Shown here in pieces: positions 40,953-54,144 of a stretch of DNA of 64,000 nucleotides (position 1 is the stretch's first letter; each line of letters opens with the position of its first letter). Below the pieces are notes generated by a model, which had not been told where the DNA came from, searched no databases, and saw only the letters and a list, made by a program, of their open reading frames with translations. Both the position numbers and the translations under genes were made by a program. The DNA comes from Montifringilla adamsi (taxonomy: Eukaryota; Chordata; Aves; Passeriformes; Passeridae): NCBI GenBank assembly GCA_017590115.1, contig JAGGNK010015114.1, forward strand, positions 1,557,307-1,621,306. Reading direction: 5' to 3'.

Positions 40953-41191
40953 TGTTTGTTTTTTCTTTGCATCACCAATATGTCTTCAGTTATACACTTT
41001 AGTTCATACTATGATAATTGAACCCCACAATACAGTTCTTGAGGGACTTCTAAGGTGATGTGCCCTGAGAAGCCCTGTTTGTTTTTTCTTTGCATCACCA
41101 ATATGTCTTCAGTTATACACTTTAGTTCATACTATGATAATTGAACCCCACAATACAGTTCTTGAGGGACTTCTAAGGTGATGTGCCCTGA
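40953..41191 (+). repeat. Identical tandem duplication, period 123 bp
   Basis: 40953-41068 and 41076-41191 are identical over 116 bases ('tgtttgttttttctttgcat' through 'gatgtgccctga'), separated by a 7-base spacer. The absence of any difference means a very recent event or an assembly artefact. No gene overlaps it. Confidence 0.97.
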
Positions 41192-44100
41192 TGCTGTTCA
41201 AGTGCATAAAGAGTTCACAGGGGGTATTTAGTAAAAGCTAAAAGGCATAAAAGTCTCGTGTTTCAATGTAAAAGCCATAAAGTAAGGAATGGGTTGTAGG
41301 AAAAGAAAAAACCAAGGTATTGTATGGCCGCGTTACTGAATAAGAGCCCTCTCTTACAAAGATCTTTGCAGTTTCCTTTAAAATACCCAGGACTTGCTGC
41401 TCCGAGACAGAAAGCTGGAAGAGTTCCAGTGCTCTTATCTGACATAGCAATTTCAATGTTCTTCTCAGTGTGATTTAAAGTCAAGTAGAACTATGCTGTT
41501 GGAATTGAGATATTTGTAAACGGATAAAAGTCTTCGAGTTGTGTCAGAACACCACTGCCTCAGAGCATTTCCAAAAAGAAAATTATAAATGTCCTTGAAT
41601 GCATTTGCTCCTTACATAAATACCATGGTATTTGGAATTCTGTATCAGATACCTGCTGACCAAAAGATTAATATTTTAAAGAAGACAGTAATTCATATGT
41701 TCATGTAAAGACCAGGATTTAATATTTCACCCTTTCATAAACACAGAAACGTGAGAGAAAACAGTGAGTGCCAGCCTTTTTAACAGTTGAGCTGCAGACT
41801 TCTTATTTTTGATAAAACAAAGTTTTACCCAAATCCAGCTTTAGAAAAGGTTTCCAATAACTGTTACTACTGGGGTTATTCACAAAGTCCAGATCTGCTT
41901 GTGATGGTTTTGTACCTTTAGTGAGAACTGTAGCAGCCTCCTTCTGTCATTGCCCATTCTTAATGTGGTGGGAATTGCCATAGTACTGAGAAACTTCAAA
42001 CTTGGATCTTTTGCTTAAAAAAGGTTGTGGTAAATTACATCAGGGATGCTGAGAACGAGAGAATGCCTACTGTTTGCAGGGTTTTTTTCCCATCAAATGA
42101 CTTAACTGCTGACAGAATTAATTATCATGTGAGTGTGGTTCAGTTGCAGAATTTCACAATGGGAGAGGATTCTCCATTGGTATATTTCTCTCTTTTTTTA
42201 AATATTAAATCTCAGATCATATAGTGAACTAATACAATATGTTACATGCAAAAATCAAGGCCTGGAGAGTTGCTGATCTTCTTAAGTGTGTCAAAATTAG
42301 CCTCTTAAATGTTCAGCATCTCATTTGATAGGTATGCCAGTGACCTTTTTTCTGCTGCTGTTCTTTTTCTCAGCTACTGGAAGTACTTTCCGACTATGTT
42401 TTTGTTTTGTTTTCGAGTGCTTTTCTAGGACATTTGTATTCTTTGCTTAGGTTGCCACTTACCTGGTATATTTTACTTTAGGCCACTTGCAGCAAAAATG
42501 TATGAAATGCCTTACGTCCCACTGTGCCTAGAATGTATTTGAAAAAGAGTAAATGTTTTTAGTGCTTTACAAGTTTTCGGCCTCTGCCATGTTTTGCTGC
42601 TCTTTGTCTTTTGCTTTCTGCACAATTTGTTTGGTGCCATGCACTGCTGCCTTGTCAGAGGCTGGCTCCTGTGTGCCCTGTGTGTTTGTGCTGCCTTGTT
42701 TTACTTGCCACAGTTTAATGCAAAAGCAGCCAGCAGCAGCAGCAAAGGAATCTGCTCTGTTTCAGTTCCCATTCTTTCCATTGTTATCATTCAGGAAAGG
42801 CAGGAACCTCATAGCAAAGCGTTTATGAATTCATTAGAGAGTTTCTCATGTTCTCAAACACAGACGAATTTAAAAAACTAATGGAGAGCTTTACACATCA
42901 TTATATGGAGAGATGCACTATTTCACCACTTTCCAGGAGTACTGATGAGCAGGAATAGCAGTAGGTTGGATAGGGATGTGTGTGACAGCGCAGCAGTGTC
43001 CTCCCGCACCTACGGATGTGTCTGTCAGAGGACATTAGTAGGAACATACTGATCAAGTTTCATGGTTTTACAGAACACTTACTGGATGTGTGTTTTGCTG
43101 ATTTTTGTTCCTTATGGAATTAATTACTGTCTCTGCTTGTCTGTGATTTGTACTTTACCTGATTAGAACAGAGGTCAGAGGTAAATCTTCCATGTAGTCA
43201 CTGTTTGGGTAGGCTTACTCCTGGTATTCAGGGTGATTATTCTATCATATTTCATACTGATTCCATTAATGCATTTTGAATTTGAGCATAATAATTCCCT
43301 AAGAGCTTGTGAGTATGCATTAGACATGCTTGTGTGTGCTGTAGGTAGTGCCTTTAGAAGACTGATAAAATCTGAAATGCAAATACTCTCTTTTCTTGGA
43401 GTCTAAGACTATAGAAGTTGTTGTTGGCTTTGAAACAAAATGAATAAATGGGAACTCACTATAATGTGCTGCTGCCTCTCCTGAGTTTTACCATTACCTT
43501 TATTTAATGGAATAGGTTTTGACATCCATCAGGCAGCTGTACTGGCTTCTCATTCTCTTTACTTCCCCACGAAAGGGAATTATTTTATGTGATGGAAAAG
43601 CAGTATGACTCTTCTGTTAAATGCAGTCTGCCTGCTGAAGTCAGGAGCCATGAAAGCACCATACAGCTGAAATGCTCTTGGCTCTGATATCACAAGGGGT
43701 GTATACTGTTTAGTCTAAACATACTGGCATGAAAGATGTTCTTCTCTTGTAGGTTGCTATCCATCACTCTGTTGAATGTCTTCATGTAGGGTTAGGGAGA
43801 CAGGCTCTGACATTTTGTCTCCAATTTGCATCTCAATTAGCTTGGAACTGCAGCAGGTAGTTTATGTGACATTCCAAAGGGGAGTTTTTGTGTCCTGTTA
43901 TTCTGGATTAGTACTCCTGGGGAGACTGAGATCACCAGATTATCACCGCCTTGTGAAAAGTCCCCTGCACGCCAGTAAAACCTCTTGTGTGCAAGGTTCA
44001 TTTCTGCTGCGCAGATGAGCATCGAGGATGGCATGTTCGACCTTTCTCAGCCCCTTCTTGGTCCCACAGTGGAAGGTCAGTGTAAGTTGTGCATATTCAC

Positions 44101-44465
44101 CCACATTGCACCGGGGTGTAAGTAGTTCCTGTGTGTGTATCCGTGTACCAGTACCACTTGTCAAGTACCTTGTCAGGTTCCTCACAGCCTCATGTCAGTG
44201 GTATTCTGGGATTTTTTATTCTATCTCCCTGTTAATCTATATATAAATCCAGGTTGATTCACTTTGTAATGCACAAAAAAGTAATTAAGCATCTGCATGA
44301 TTTTTTATACAGGAGTTTTACTATAGCAGGCAAGGGACATATTTTGATATTTGGAAGATTGTTGCAAAATGTTACTGCTCTGGAAAAAGATTACAAGGTA
44401 AACACAATAATCCTTTTATCCAGGTCCTTGACATTCCTATTTAGTTATTGCTGAAACAGTAATGG
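41192..44465. other. Gene-free stretch
   Basis: Short chance frames only (up to 95 codons). Nothing recognised. Confidence 0.6.
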
Positions 44466-44706
44466 ATGCTTCTGACACCAGTCTGAGGGGTACTGAGGGA
44501 GCTGGCGGGGGCGCTGCCCAAGCCCCTGTCCATCATTTCCCAGCAGTTCTGGCTGACTGGGGAGGTGGCAGGGGACTGGGGCTTGGCCAGTGGGACACCT
44601 GTCTGGAGAAGGGCTGGGAGGAGCATCCGGGGAGCTGCAGGCCTGGCAGGTGTGAGGTTCAGCAAGACTGAGTGCCAGCTCCTGCCCTTGCGCTACAACA
44701 ACACCC
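44466..44706 (+). mobile_element. CR1 LINE fragment from the reverse-transcriptase region, internally rearranged
   Basis: The plus strand follows the CR1 ORF2 reverse-transcriptase region ('gtccatcatttcccagcag', 'tctggctgactggggagg', 'catccggggagctgcaggcc'). From about 44652 it jumps to a segment normally further downstream in CR1 ('ggttcagcaagactgagtgcc', 'ctacaacaacaccctg'). Stops and changes disrupt the frame, so this is a dead fragment with an internal deletion or junction. Confidence 0.75.
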
Positions 44707-45122
44707 TGCTTTCGTATCTGGGATCTCCCAGAGTTTATAATCTGACAAACATGTTTGGAATGAACTAAGGGGAAAAAAAAAAAAGGATAACAGCTTTGAT
44801 TTAAGGCACTGAATGGTTAGCCTTCCTTCTCTTATTTCTTCTGTGCCAGATAAAACTCCCACCACTTCAGTGTTGCCATGCAATGAATTTGTTTTGTTGG
44901 GTTTTTCCCTCCTTTGACTTGATGATTCATTGAGATCAAACGTTTGTTAAACTGCACTTTTAAAATTTCTGTTTTATTATTTTTTCTGTGCTTGGTATTT
45001 TGAGGGCTACATGAAAAAATTGACTTTTTTTTTTTTTTCCACCAGGCTAATCCCAACTCGTATTTTCTAGAATTATTTTATATAAAGACATGTAAGTTTC
45101 AAAAATGCTGTGTTTTGTTGGG

Positions 45123-45126
<4 letters not shown>

Positions 45127-45161
<35 letters not shown>

Positions 45162-45187
45162 ACGGGGGGGGGATTTTTTTTTTTTTT
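45127..45187 (+). repeat. T30 - G9 - T14 homopolymer cluster
   Basis: Thirty T (45127-45156), a short AAAACAC, nine G (45164-45172), then A and fourteen T. It is pure low complexity, prone to sequencing and replication slippage. Confidence 0.9.
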
Positions 45188-46039
45188 GGAGGCAACAGGC
45201 AAAGGAATGTATTTGCTATTGAGCTGCATGAATACTCAAGACATCTACCATGCAATGCTCCTCTCCTGAGGTTTTTTTTTTTTCCTGTCTTGTGTAGAGT
45301 TTTTTTTTAAAGCTGCTGTTTCATTCAGCTCCTTTTCCATGACTGCACACAGACAACCTCACCCTAAGAGCCCTAATTAGCTTAGCTGGGGTAAAGAACA
45401 GGCACAGAGCAGCTAGACTGAGAAGGATCAAAGGAGGGTGGCTGGCATAAAGGAGTTCTGGATTGTAGGCATTGTGGAATTAGGTTAGAGGAACATAAAT
45501 AGAGATACTACAAAGGCAGAATCATAGGAGAAAAGAAAGAGAAAGAAGACTGCTGGATCTAGAAGCGTAGTTTTGGAAGAAAGCAAAAGCAGGACCTCTG
45601 ATAGTAAAAACAGAAATCAATTTCTTTAGCAACAAGAAAAGAAAAAAGATTTTATTATTTGTAATCAGCTTTAATGAAAAAGCCTGGTTCTTGTAAATGA
45701 GAAACTGAGGCAGTTTAGGACAGGAGATTAGGAAGGAACTCTGTCAGACAGGGTTTGCAGTATAAAGGGAAAATTCTTGCATGGATTAGAATTGTAGTAA
45801 CTTTGGAATAGACACCTCCAGGAATGGATGAGAACTGTGGAGAAGGTTGTGATATTCAATTGAAGCAAAGAGTTTGTACAAAACAAATGGGTTTGGGACA
45901 AGGGACAGATCTCAGAAAATACTGTCTAGTCAGCTTACACTAAGACCCTGTTTTCAGGTAATTGACGCAAACAAAAGGCTGTTTGCACACTGTGCAAAGG
46001 CTTGAGGCATTCCTCGTTCCCTTTTTGTTTTACATATAT
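45188..46039. other. Unassigned, A/G-rich stretch before the retroviral fragment
   Basis: From about 45380 the plus strand is purine-rich ('gagaaaagaaagagaaagaa' at about 45529). It could be further retroviral internal sequence, but I found no LTR copy or protein motif to show it. Confidence 0.4.
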
Positions 46040-47456
46040 CCACAGCCTCTCTGATATTTCAGTAGAAGGACTCTCCATGTGCCAGGATCCAGGATCAAGC
46101 ATGTTTCTTCAGGACCAAAGTGGGTTCCAGCAAAGAAAGTAAAACCATATCAAACACAAAAACACATTGACGGCTCTGAGAGCAAAAATACAAGCACACA
46201 GACGTGGACTGTGCAGAGACTACAGCTGAAGAGTAACACCTCTTACTTCACATACAAGAACTGTGAACACAGAGTTGAATCGGATGTCATGTTTATGTCT
46301 TTTCGTTTTGTTTGCCTTTAGCAATACAGCTTTACCTGTTAATCAACCAAAAACCAATGTTTGAGTAAGCTTACCCAGTGCATCAGACTTAGATACTGTA
46401 TGTTTAACTCATTCAAACCCTGAAAAACCATTTTCAACTTGTTTAGTCTGTTTGCCAGTAGATACTTAGCCAATGCCAAAACCCATTCCTCCACATCTTT
46501 CCCAATGGGCTATAAATCCCTCTGGTGGATAGAGTGTTTAGACCAAATTCCTTCCTGAAGCATCCTTTAAACCTCTTGAATTAGAAAGCCTGAGTCCTGT
46601 GAAAATAGATTTTTGCATCAAATTCAGTGTTTTTAGGCTTGAACAAAACAAAAAGACAACTTCAGATCTTATTCCCTGTCACACTGTGTATAAAAATACA
46701 GTCTTAATATAATTTTAGCTCAGTTCTGTCTTCAACACCGAATCGTAGCCCTTTACAATTACCACAGGAAATGTTTTTCATTTACAGAGATAGAGCTTAA
46801 CCAGCCATTCCATCAAACACTAGAAGTAGTCCATGTAGCATTAGAAGGCTTACTTTACTGACACCCAGTATAAATAGGATTAAAGACCATAGACACAGAG
46901 AAAAAAAGTTTGTCCAACAATATAAATCAGACTATAAAGATAATTTTAAACTTTAGAACTTTAGAAAAAGATTTTCAACATCTGTATTTTTGCCCCAGCT
47001 TACCTTAACAGTAACCCTAAAACAATCAAATCAATTAAAGTACTAGTTAAATATACAAACCAATACTACTTTTCTTACAGTAGTTTGTTAACCAGTGTCA
47101 AAAATATGAAACATACAAGTCTACAAAACAACAATAGATTGTCTTTTACTAATACATAGACATAAGTGTAAAAATTCTAATAAAATGTTATATGAACCTA
47201 TCTAATAATTCAGAAACTATTCATAAAAACATACAACAATTAAGAAAAGGTATAACTAAGATCAAAGTTAATAATAAAATATAGTTAAATAATCTACTAG
47301 ATAAATTAAACCTTACACAGTAGTAAAAAGATTTTAAAGATAATAATTTATATATTAATTATCATCATAATTATACTTATAACAATACCTTATCTACTCT
47401 AATATATTCAAAAAATAAGTAACAAAACCATCAAAAGAATATTCTTAATACAAAAC
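46040..47456 (+). mobile_element. Decayed endogenous retrovirus, 3' internal part (pol end and env position)
   Basis: A plus-strand frame at about 46060-46320 carries a G-P-K-W-V-P segment followed by K-P at about 46110-46150. This resembles the C-terminal end of a retroviral integrase of the beta/ERVK type. After it, T-rich sequence ending in 'gcctttag' (about 46320) could be an old splice acceptor. From there to 47456 the plus strand is A-rich and strikingly G-poor with no long frame, in the place env would occupy. The polypurine tract and LTR that follow give the orientation. No 5' LTR, gag or intact pol was found and the 5' boundary is unresolved. It is non-functional as seen. Confidence 0.6.
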
Positions 47457-47467
47457 GGAGGGGGAGA
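47457..47467 (+). other. Retroviral polypurine tract
   Basis: GGAGGGGGAGA stands out from very G-poor surroundings and is followed at once by TGTTGG at 47468. That is the standard arrangement of a plus-strand primer directly before a 3' LTR. Confidence 0.65.
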
Positions 47468-47980
47468 TGTTGGAATCTGGAATGGAAGGAACTCTCAGAA
47501 CTTCGGGCCTGTAAGCCAAAGTTTAGAATTAAACACAGGATTTGATTTGAGACCTCAGAAAAAGCTTCCAGACTAAGATGCTAGATGCAAGAATGCAGAT
47601 TTATAGTTTAAAGCAGAAACACCTTAAGGCAAGTAAAGGAAAGTTTAGAGTTTTAGAGTTTAAGATACAGAAAAAATAAAAGTATTTGGAAAGGTAAATA
47701 GGGAGTTTAGGATGCAGTACTGTAGGTTTGTGTGTCATAACATGATTTGCTAAGAAAGCATATATGGTAGCATGAGTCGGTAAGACAAAATATTTAAAGA
47801 TTAGGTCAAAAACATAAATATCCTTGTTAGCAGTGTTTTATTAGTCAGTAAATCCTTAAAAGTCTTGCAGCCAAGATTCTTGTGACCTTCTGAGCCATGC
47901 TGTAAAGCTGTGAGCTCACCCTTCCTACCTATGTAGAAGATAAAAAAATAAACCACATCATCAAAAACAACTCAGAGGTC
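47468..47980 (+). mobile_element. 3' LTR of the endogenous retrovirus (end approximate)
   Basis: It begins with TGTTGGAATC directly after the polypurine tract. It has an AATAAA signal at 47947-47952 close to its end, as expected for R/U5. Its terminal CA cannot be fixed by eye (about 47965-48000), and no matching 5' LTR or clear target duplication was identified. Confidence 0.55.
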
Positions 47981-50501
47981 CCATCTGTAACTCATTCAAA
48001 ACTCCCTCCAAAATCCCTATAAGGTAGTACTGAAGTGTCAGTGCCAAGTGCTGTCCTTGGGACACAGTGACCCCATGCACCATGACAAGTGAGGGCAGAG
48101 TGCCTGGAAAGCTGCCCATTGGGAAGGGACCTGGATTTGTCCTTTGGACCTTACCACCTCTTAGGAGTAAAGCATTTACTAGCTGATGGGGACAGATAGG
48201 CACAGTAATGTGCTTACCGTGCTCATTGTAGGTTAAAAGTGCACAGGGGGAAGTTGTCACTTCCCAGGGAACTGGGGTATGGCAGTCCTTGGATGCATTT
48301 GACTCAGGAAATGTTCTCACATCGTTGCTGCAATGAACTGGCAATGGCTGATGTTGCACTCCTGTGCAGCCCAAGTCCAGCTGTGTTCTGCTGCCAGACA
48401 TTTAACCAAGTCTAAAAATTTGATAATTTAACATTCTGGTCCTAATTTCCTCTGAACATGACTTCTGGTATGATTGTTCTATAATAGTTGAGGTGGATGT
48501 GTTTGGCATTCTCAGATACTCACTGGTTGTTGATTAGGGCTTTTATATAACACAGACTAGAGAATAGGTTCTGGTGGCCTTTCCCTGTTGGGAGGTCATG
48601 TAGTCTTTCATTTGGGTATACTGAATAAGAGAAAATCAGTTTTTGAGGTATTGATTGGAACAAAATTTAAAAGGTCAAGTATAATGCTTGATCTTGGAGT
48701 CTCTGGCTCAATACTCTTTTCAGGTAGGTATTAAGTATTAGGCTTGCCTGCTCATCATGGATCAGGATCATGAAATAGAGAATGAAATGCTGTTGAAGGC
48801 AAGAGTAGATGTCTTTCTGTATTTAGGACCACTGAATGGGGAGTGTTCAAGGATGAAATAGTTCTGGTTTTATCAGTCTTCAACACTTGCAAGCATACCT
48901 TCAAATTATAACACAAGTTCTGTTTAGGTCTTCAGTGCATAAATTATTAGGTGGAGCAGAGTCAGTGGACAGTATACAGAAAGGGTTAATCACAGCCTAT
49001 GGGTTCATGCTATCACTGAGAAAAAGACATGACAGATGCTATCAAAAGATAACACACCAAGAGTGACAGAAATGGTAGTTCATTTCAGAGCTCCTCACAG
49101 ACCGATCTTCTTGATGGTTTGACATCATTGATCCATATTGATTTCATTGGGCAGTTCAGAATAGTTGCTGCCATTATTTAATTAGTGCTTTGAAGCTATT
49201 ACAACAGACAGAAAGCACATACAGCAGCTTCAATGTTGTTAGAAATGTAATACTTCACTTTCACAGCATTTTGTACACTGATAAACCTGGGGAACCTGCC
49301 AGCTCTACCTCATGGCTGGCCTTAGCACAGATAGGAGAAGAATATTTGACAGCAGACAGACAATTAGAGGAAGAGGAAAACCTAACTGTACTTTGGATCT
49401 CAGTTCTTGGTGTGTTTACATCTTTGATTTAAAATGTTGTCCCACATTCTGTGATGATAGATTTTTGAGAGATTTCTTTGAAGTCACTAAATATTTAGTA
49501 GTGTTTTATTACTGCTTCTCTTTTCAGAGCTATAACTATTTATGGAATCAAGTGAGCATTTCTCTGTCCATCTTCATGGCTTTACTTCATGATTGCACAT
49601 AAGGATGTGAGCCTATTTCTTGTATTGGTACAGAACACTCATCTCTAGGCGTGCACATCTCACAGGGTCCTACCCTACATCACAGTGGTTTTCTTCTCCC
49701 CTAGCTGGGGTTATGACAATAGACAACTTGGAGACAGAAAGGTGTGGTGAATAGGCTCCAGCAAGAGAAATTGTCTGGCTGCAGTGTAATGTTGGATCCT
49801 GCATGGAATGAGTTAAACTTCAGTCCTGAATCTTTAAAATTCTGTTTATCTTGCAGTGAGAGAAGGTTCTTCTCTTTAAGGGAAGTTAAAATTGTTCAGT
49901 GGGAATAAAACTTTTATGGCAGAAATTGTTCCCTGAGGAAGAATGGAATTATAAGAACATAGACTTGCCTGCCAGTCTGGTCTCTATGGGAATGACACCT
50001 TTTATAAACAGCATTTGTTCCTTTCTGAGTGTGTATTAAAGTGATATCTTTGGACATTTGTGGTGATAGAACTCTCAGACCACAGCCAAATTGCCTCCCA
50101 CAGTGGAAGGCATTTGAATTGAAATAATTAGAAAAGTTCTGTTAGAAACATTTTAGTCATGGGGTTTTGCTATTGCAACAAAAGGCAAATCATGCCTCAG
50201 GACTATAGAAAGGTATTTACTTTAAAATCAGTTGGAAAACTGGATTTATCTAACACCTAATAAACACAGAATTAATAAAAACTAATGCATATACAAAACA
50301 TTCTTAATTGATTACACACATTGTACTAGCACTTTTAGATTTTTAAAATGTATAATTGCATACATACATCCCCTGAGATTGCAAGCAGCTCATAATTATT
50401 GCAAAATAAGACATACTGGTAACAAAATAAGAAATTTATTCTTTTGTTTAGATTCCAAAAATCAGAGGTGAGGAAGAAGATAACTGAGATAATAATAACA
50501 A

Positions 50502-50534
50502 GATATGATATGATAATGATATGATAATGATAAC
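50502..50534 (+). repeat. ATGAT/ATAATG repeat
   Basis: Units GATATGAT and GATAATGATAT recur in a short imperfect microsatellite. Confidence 0.75.
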
Positions 50535-53500
50535 AAGATTTTACTGGTAAGTTCCTCATAGGCCTTAGTGTGACTGAGTTAATTACAGCTAAATGTAATA
50601 ATAATCTTGAAGTGAGGGAGGATGCTTTAGAGGAGGTTCTCTACTGAGAGGTTTATTTTTCTTTCAGGGAAGATAGTATTAATATAAATCATATTAACTT
50701 ACTGATGATAAAAAAAAAATACAGCTTTAAATGCCACCAATGCTAGCATAATTTTTCAGGTTGGTTGACGTGAATATAACTGGCAGCAATCACCCCAGCA
50801 CACTCGTGTGTGCAGCTGAGGCCCAGTTTTTAATCCAGTGTGCCTGGAGGCTGGACAAACTCCCTTTCCCTGAAGGTACACTACATTTTCAGGGTATTTA
50901 TAAAAGTTAATTAGGGGAAGGAGGTAAGCTGAGCTTCACGCTTCTTCCGCTGCTCTAAAATCCCAGCTCCTCCTGCAGCTGGTAAATACCAGAGCAGTTC
51001 AGAACTGTGAACAGATTGCTCTGTTCAACTAATGTAGGGTATATGCTGTTGTCTTTAGGTAGGCTCTAAAGGAAATTAAATAATGTGTGGGGTTTTCTCT
51101 GCTGTAATAGAAATGCATTATTGTTTACTGGTTTGACAAATTAACATCAGTTGAATAACTAACCCATCTGATTTCCTCTAATAGCCAGAAAACTGAAACT
51201 CTTTATTTTGCATCTTCCACATAAGCCAAGATGCTGTGAGAAACCTGTGTCACTTCAGTGAGCTGCATTCCTTAAATTCTCCAGGGGCCAGAGGGCATTG
51301 GCTGTGATCCATTGGTTGGCCAACCCAGCTCTCCAGTGCTGATTCCCCACTTGGGGCCAAAGTTAAATTTTCATAGAAATAGTTGCAGTTCTCTACAGTG
51401 TAGAAGAGCTTAATGAGGTTTAGGATGCCAGATTTCAAGTCTCCATCCCTCAGTTACTTCCACAGATGTTATAACTGTATCCAGCTCTGTCATAGTGTAG
51501 TCTGGAGACTTTGGTCTAAAGTAGCCAGAGTTTTTTTGAACGTGTAATTCTTACCATAGAGGCTGGAAGCTAAATGGTAGGGAAGAAACCCAGTCATTTA
51601 AATACAAATAAGCTTGTAAATGCATTTAGTAAAGTGTTTTAAATATTTGAAAATATTAGCTTTGATGTTTAGCATTAACTTTGATGGGCCAAAAAAACCC
51701 ACCAAAACCCCCAAATATTGCAACTCTTCCAAATTTCCATCCCATGGTCAAAACCTGAAATCTAAGTTGCAGGAATATTACTAATAGTTTGATCTGAGAT
51801 GTTGAACTTCAGATACAGGCTGTAAGGGTATAAAATGTTCTTTGTAGGGAGACTTAGATTTCTGCATTAAAAAATACTTAGCAATTCTTTAATTTTTTTC
51901 CAGTCAGATACAGGTTTGAGATGCTGTATGTGTGTGATGACTAAAGTTACCTCTGTAGACATGTGCACGTTTTCAAGTGAAGTCAGATCTCTGGAATACC
52001 TTTTGTGAGAGGTAGAAGCAAAAGCGAAGGTATTGATACTTAGAGATGCCCTTGGAGACCTGTGATAATGTGTGAAAAGTGAGTGAAGTGCTTTGGAATG
52101 AAGGGTCAGTATCTGGGCTTGTGGATTTGTGAGCTGGAAGCCACAGCTGGGTGAAGGCACAAGCATGAGGGATCCAGTTCTGAGGAAGGAGATATAAGGA
52201 GTGGATCTGTAAGACAGGATGGGAGACAGTGGGGACATAGAAGTTTTACTTGGAGAGGACGTTTCTGTGGCATTTGGGAAGGCTGGCGCTTGAGGATGTC
52301 TGCCCAGCACCCACAGGACAACTGGGAGTGTGTCCCTCCTCTGTTCTCTGCACACAGGGCTGCTGGCTATGGCCCTCCCTTGCTGCTCAGGGCCCTCCCA
52401 GGGCTGTTCTCTACTGCCTCACAATTTCCACATCTCGACTTGATTATAGTGCAGTATCTGGTAAGGCCAGTATTAGCTGTGTTGAGGACTTCTCTTTGTC
52501 AGGAAATGGATTCAGCAGGCACGACAGACTGCATGTGCATCTCTTCATAGGCACATCCCCTGCTTGGGTTACAGAAACCCAAATTGAGATCCACAGGTCG
52601 GTATTTCAGTTATTAATGAAAAAAATACCATTTTTAAGGTGCTTGTTTCACACTACATTTTGTAGTTGCACTTGGAAGGCCAAGGAAAATGTATTTTTCA
52701 GAGTGCCTGGCATAATGTGGTTGGTGTGATGGCAAAATCTTTAGCACTGGTAAATTTTGTCTTCATTGCTGTTCAAAACTGAGGAATTCAGATGTGGGAG
52801 AGTATTTATTATTAAACTAAGACATACGGAAGTGACATCTAGAAACATGTGCTTACTGCTGACACTTATGAATTCACATGGAAAAGATTAAAAAGAGTGG
52901 TGTGTACAGTGAATAATTCTGCAGTGACCAATGCATTTTATTAACTGTGAAGAGGATAAACCTGAGTTTATTTTGGTGGAAAAGATCCAGAAGAATGATA
53001 ATAATATAATTCCTGTATAATTTCTTTAGTGATTGGCATAGATGTTGGAAATATGCTGTTTCTCTGGCTTCATTCACTATGGATTATTTTAGTTCACTAT
53101 TTATTTTAGTTAGTGTTCTATGTTACTGTTTAGTTTAAAAGAGGAGGAGTCTTTTGTAGGAATCTTCAGTATTTCAATGTGAACTTCTCAAAGCAGTGCA
53201 AGTGATTTAGAAACCTAATTTATGGACTGTGATGACAAATCTAGTAGCTAAGGCTTGTTGTCATCACACAGTTTATTTGGTTAACTGGAATAGTATTGGA
53301 TCAATCCCTCCTCCTCTTGTATTTTAATCATTTAACAGCATATGTGACATCTCCAACAAACGTAGCCAACAAAAGGGAGTTTTTAGCTTTGTTTTGGGAT
53401 GAAACACTGCCCTACCTGACCTATTCTGTCTGGAAGTGACACCTGGAAGCAAGAGGCACAGGCTGAAACCATATCAGGCTGAGTGGTGTGATATCCTGAG

Positions 53501-54093
53501 ACAGGTGTCTGATCTCTGAGTGAGGAGGGGAATTGGATGCACTGTTACTTCCTGCTAACAACCTCTTCAGCTGTTCTTTTTGTGTATCATTTTCTGAATT
53601 GCCCTCTGGGAACTGGCTGTCTTCTGCCTATTGATTGATTATAGAGGGAATGAAGAGTGCTATCTCTAGATGGCCTCCAATTTTGTGCATTGGAGTTACT
53701 TGGAGAAATTCACATGGGTGCCTGGATCCAGCCTGAAATTTCCAGTACAGGAGGGGGTACTGCATTTAAGGATTAATTCAGTTGTGCCTCCACTCAGTAC
53801 AAATTCTTAGTTTAAACCCTCGAGCTGTTTTGAAATGTAGTTTGAAAATGCTGCAAATTGAAGGGGATTAACAGGATGTACATGGAATTTGGGACAAACA
53901 TTCAGAAGGGGTTTCTGCTGTTTGGTACGTAGTCAGCATCAGTGTGAGCTGTAGGTAGTGTGTTTTTCAGCAGGCAGTTTCTGGTAGTCTGCTTTTCTTT
54001 CAGATAGTAGCATTGAGATGTGATTAGGAATTCCAGGAGACACACATCACTGACACATGTTCTTGCTTCTCATGTTAGGTAGCATCATGAACT

Positions 54094-54144
54094 GGAGGGA
54101 AGGGAAAGAGTGGAAAGAGGGAAGGGAAAGAGGGGAAAGAGAAG
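54094..54144 (+). repeat. 51-base homopurine tract with one interruption
   Basis: Only G and A occur on the plus strand except a T at 54111, in repeated GGGAAAGAG-like units. Such mirror-like purine tracts can form triplex (H-) DNA. Confidence 0.85.

Noticed and set aside
47961..48401. 146-codon minus-strand frame beginning at the LTR edge
   Set aside because: No similarity to retroviral or host proteins that I can recognise, and it is antisense to the retroviral fragment.
51867..52729. Two overlapping frames of about 160 codons on opposite strands
   Set aside because: They overlap by about 100 bases, contain no recognisable domain, and lengths like this occur by chance in GC-moderate sequence.
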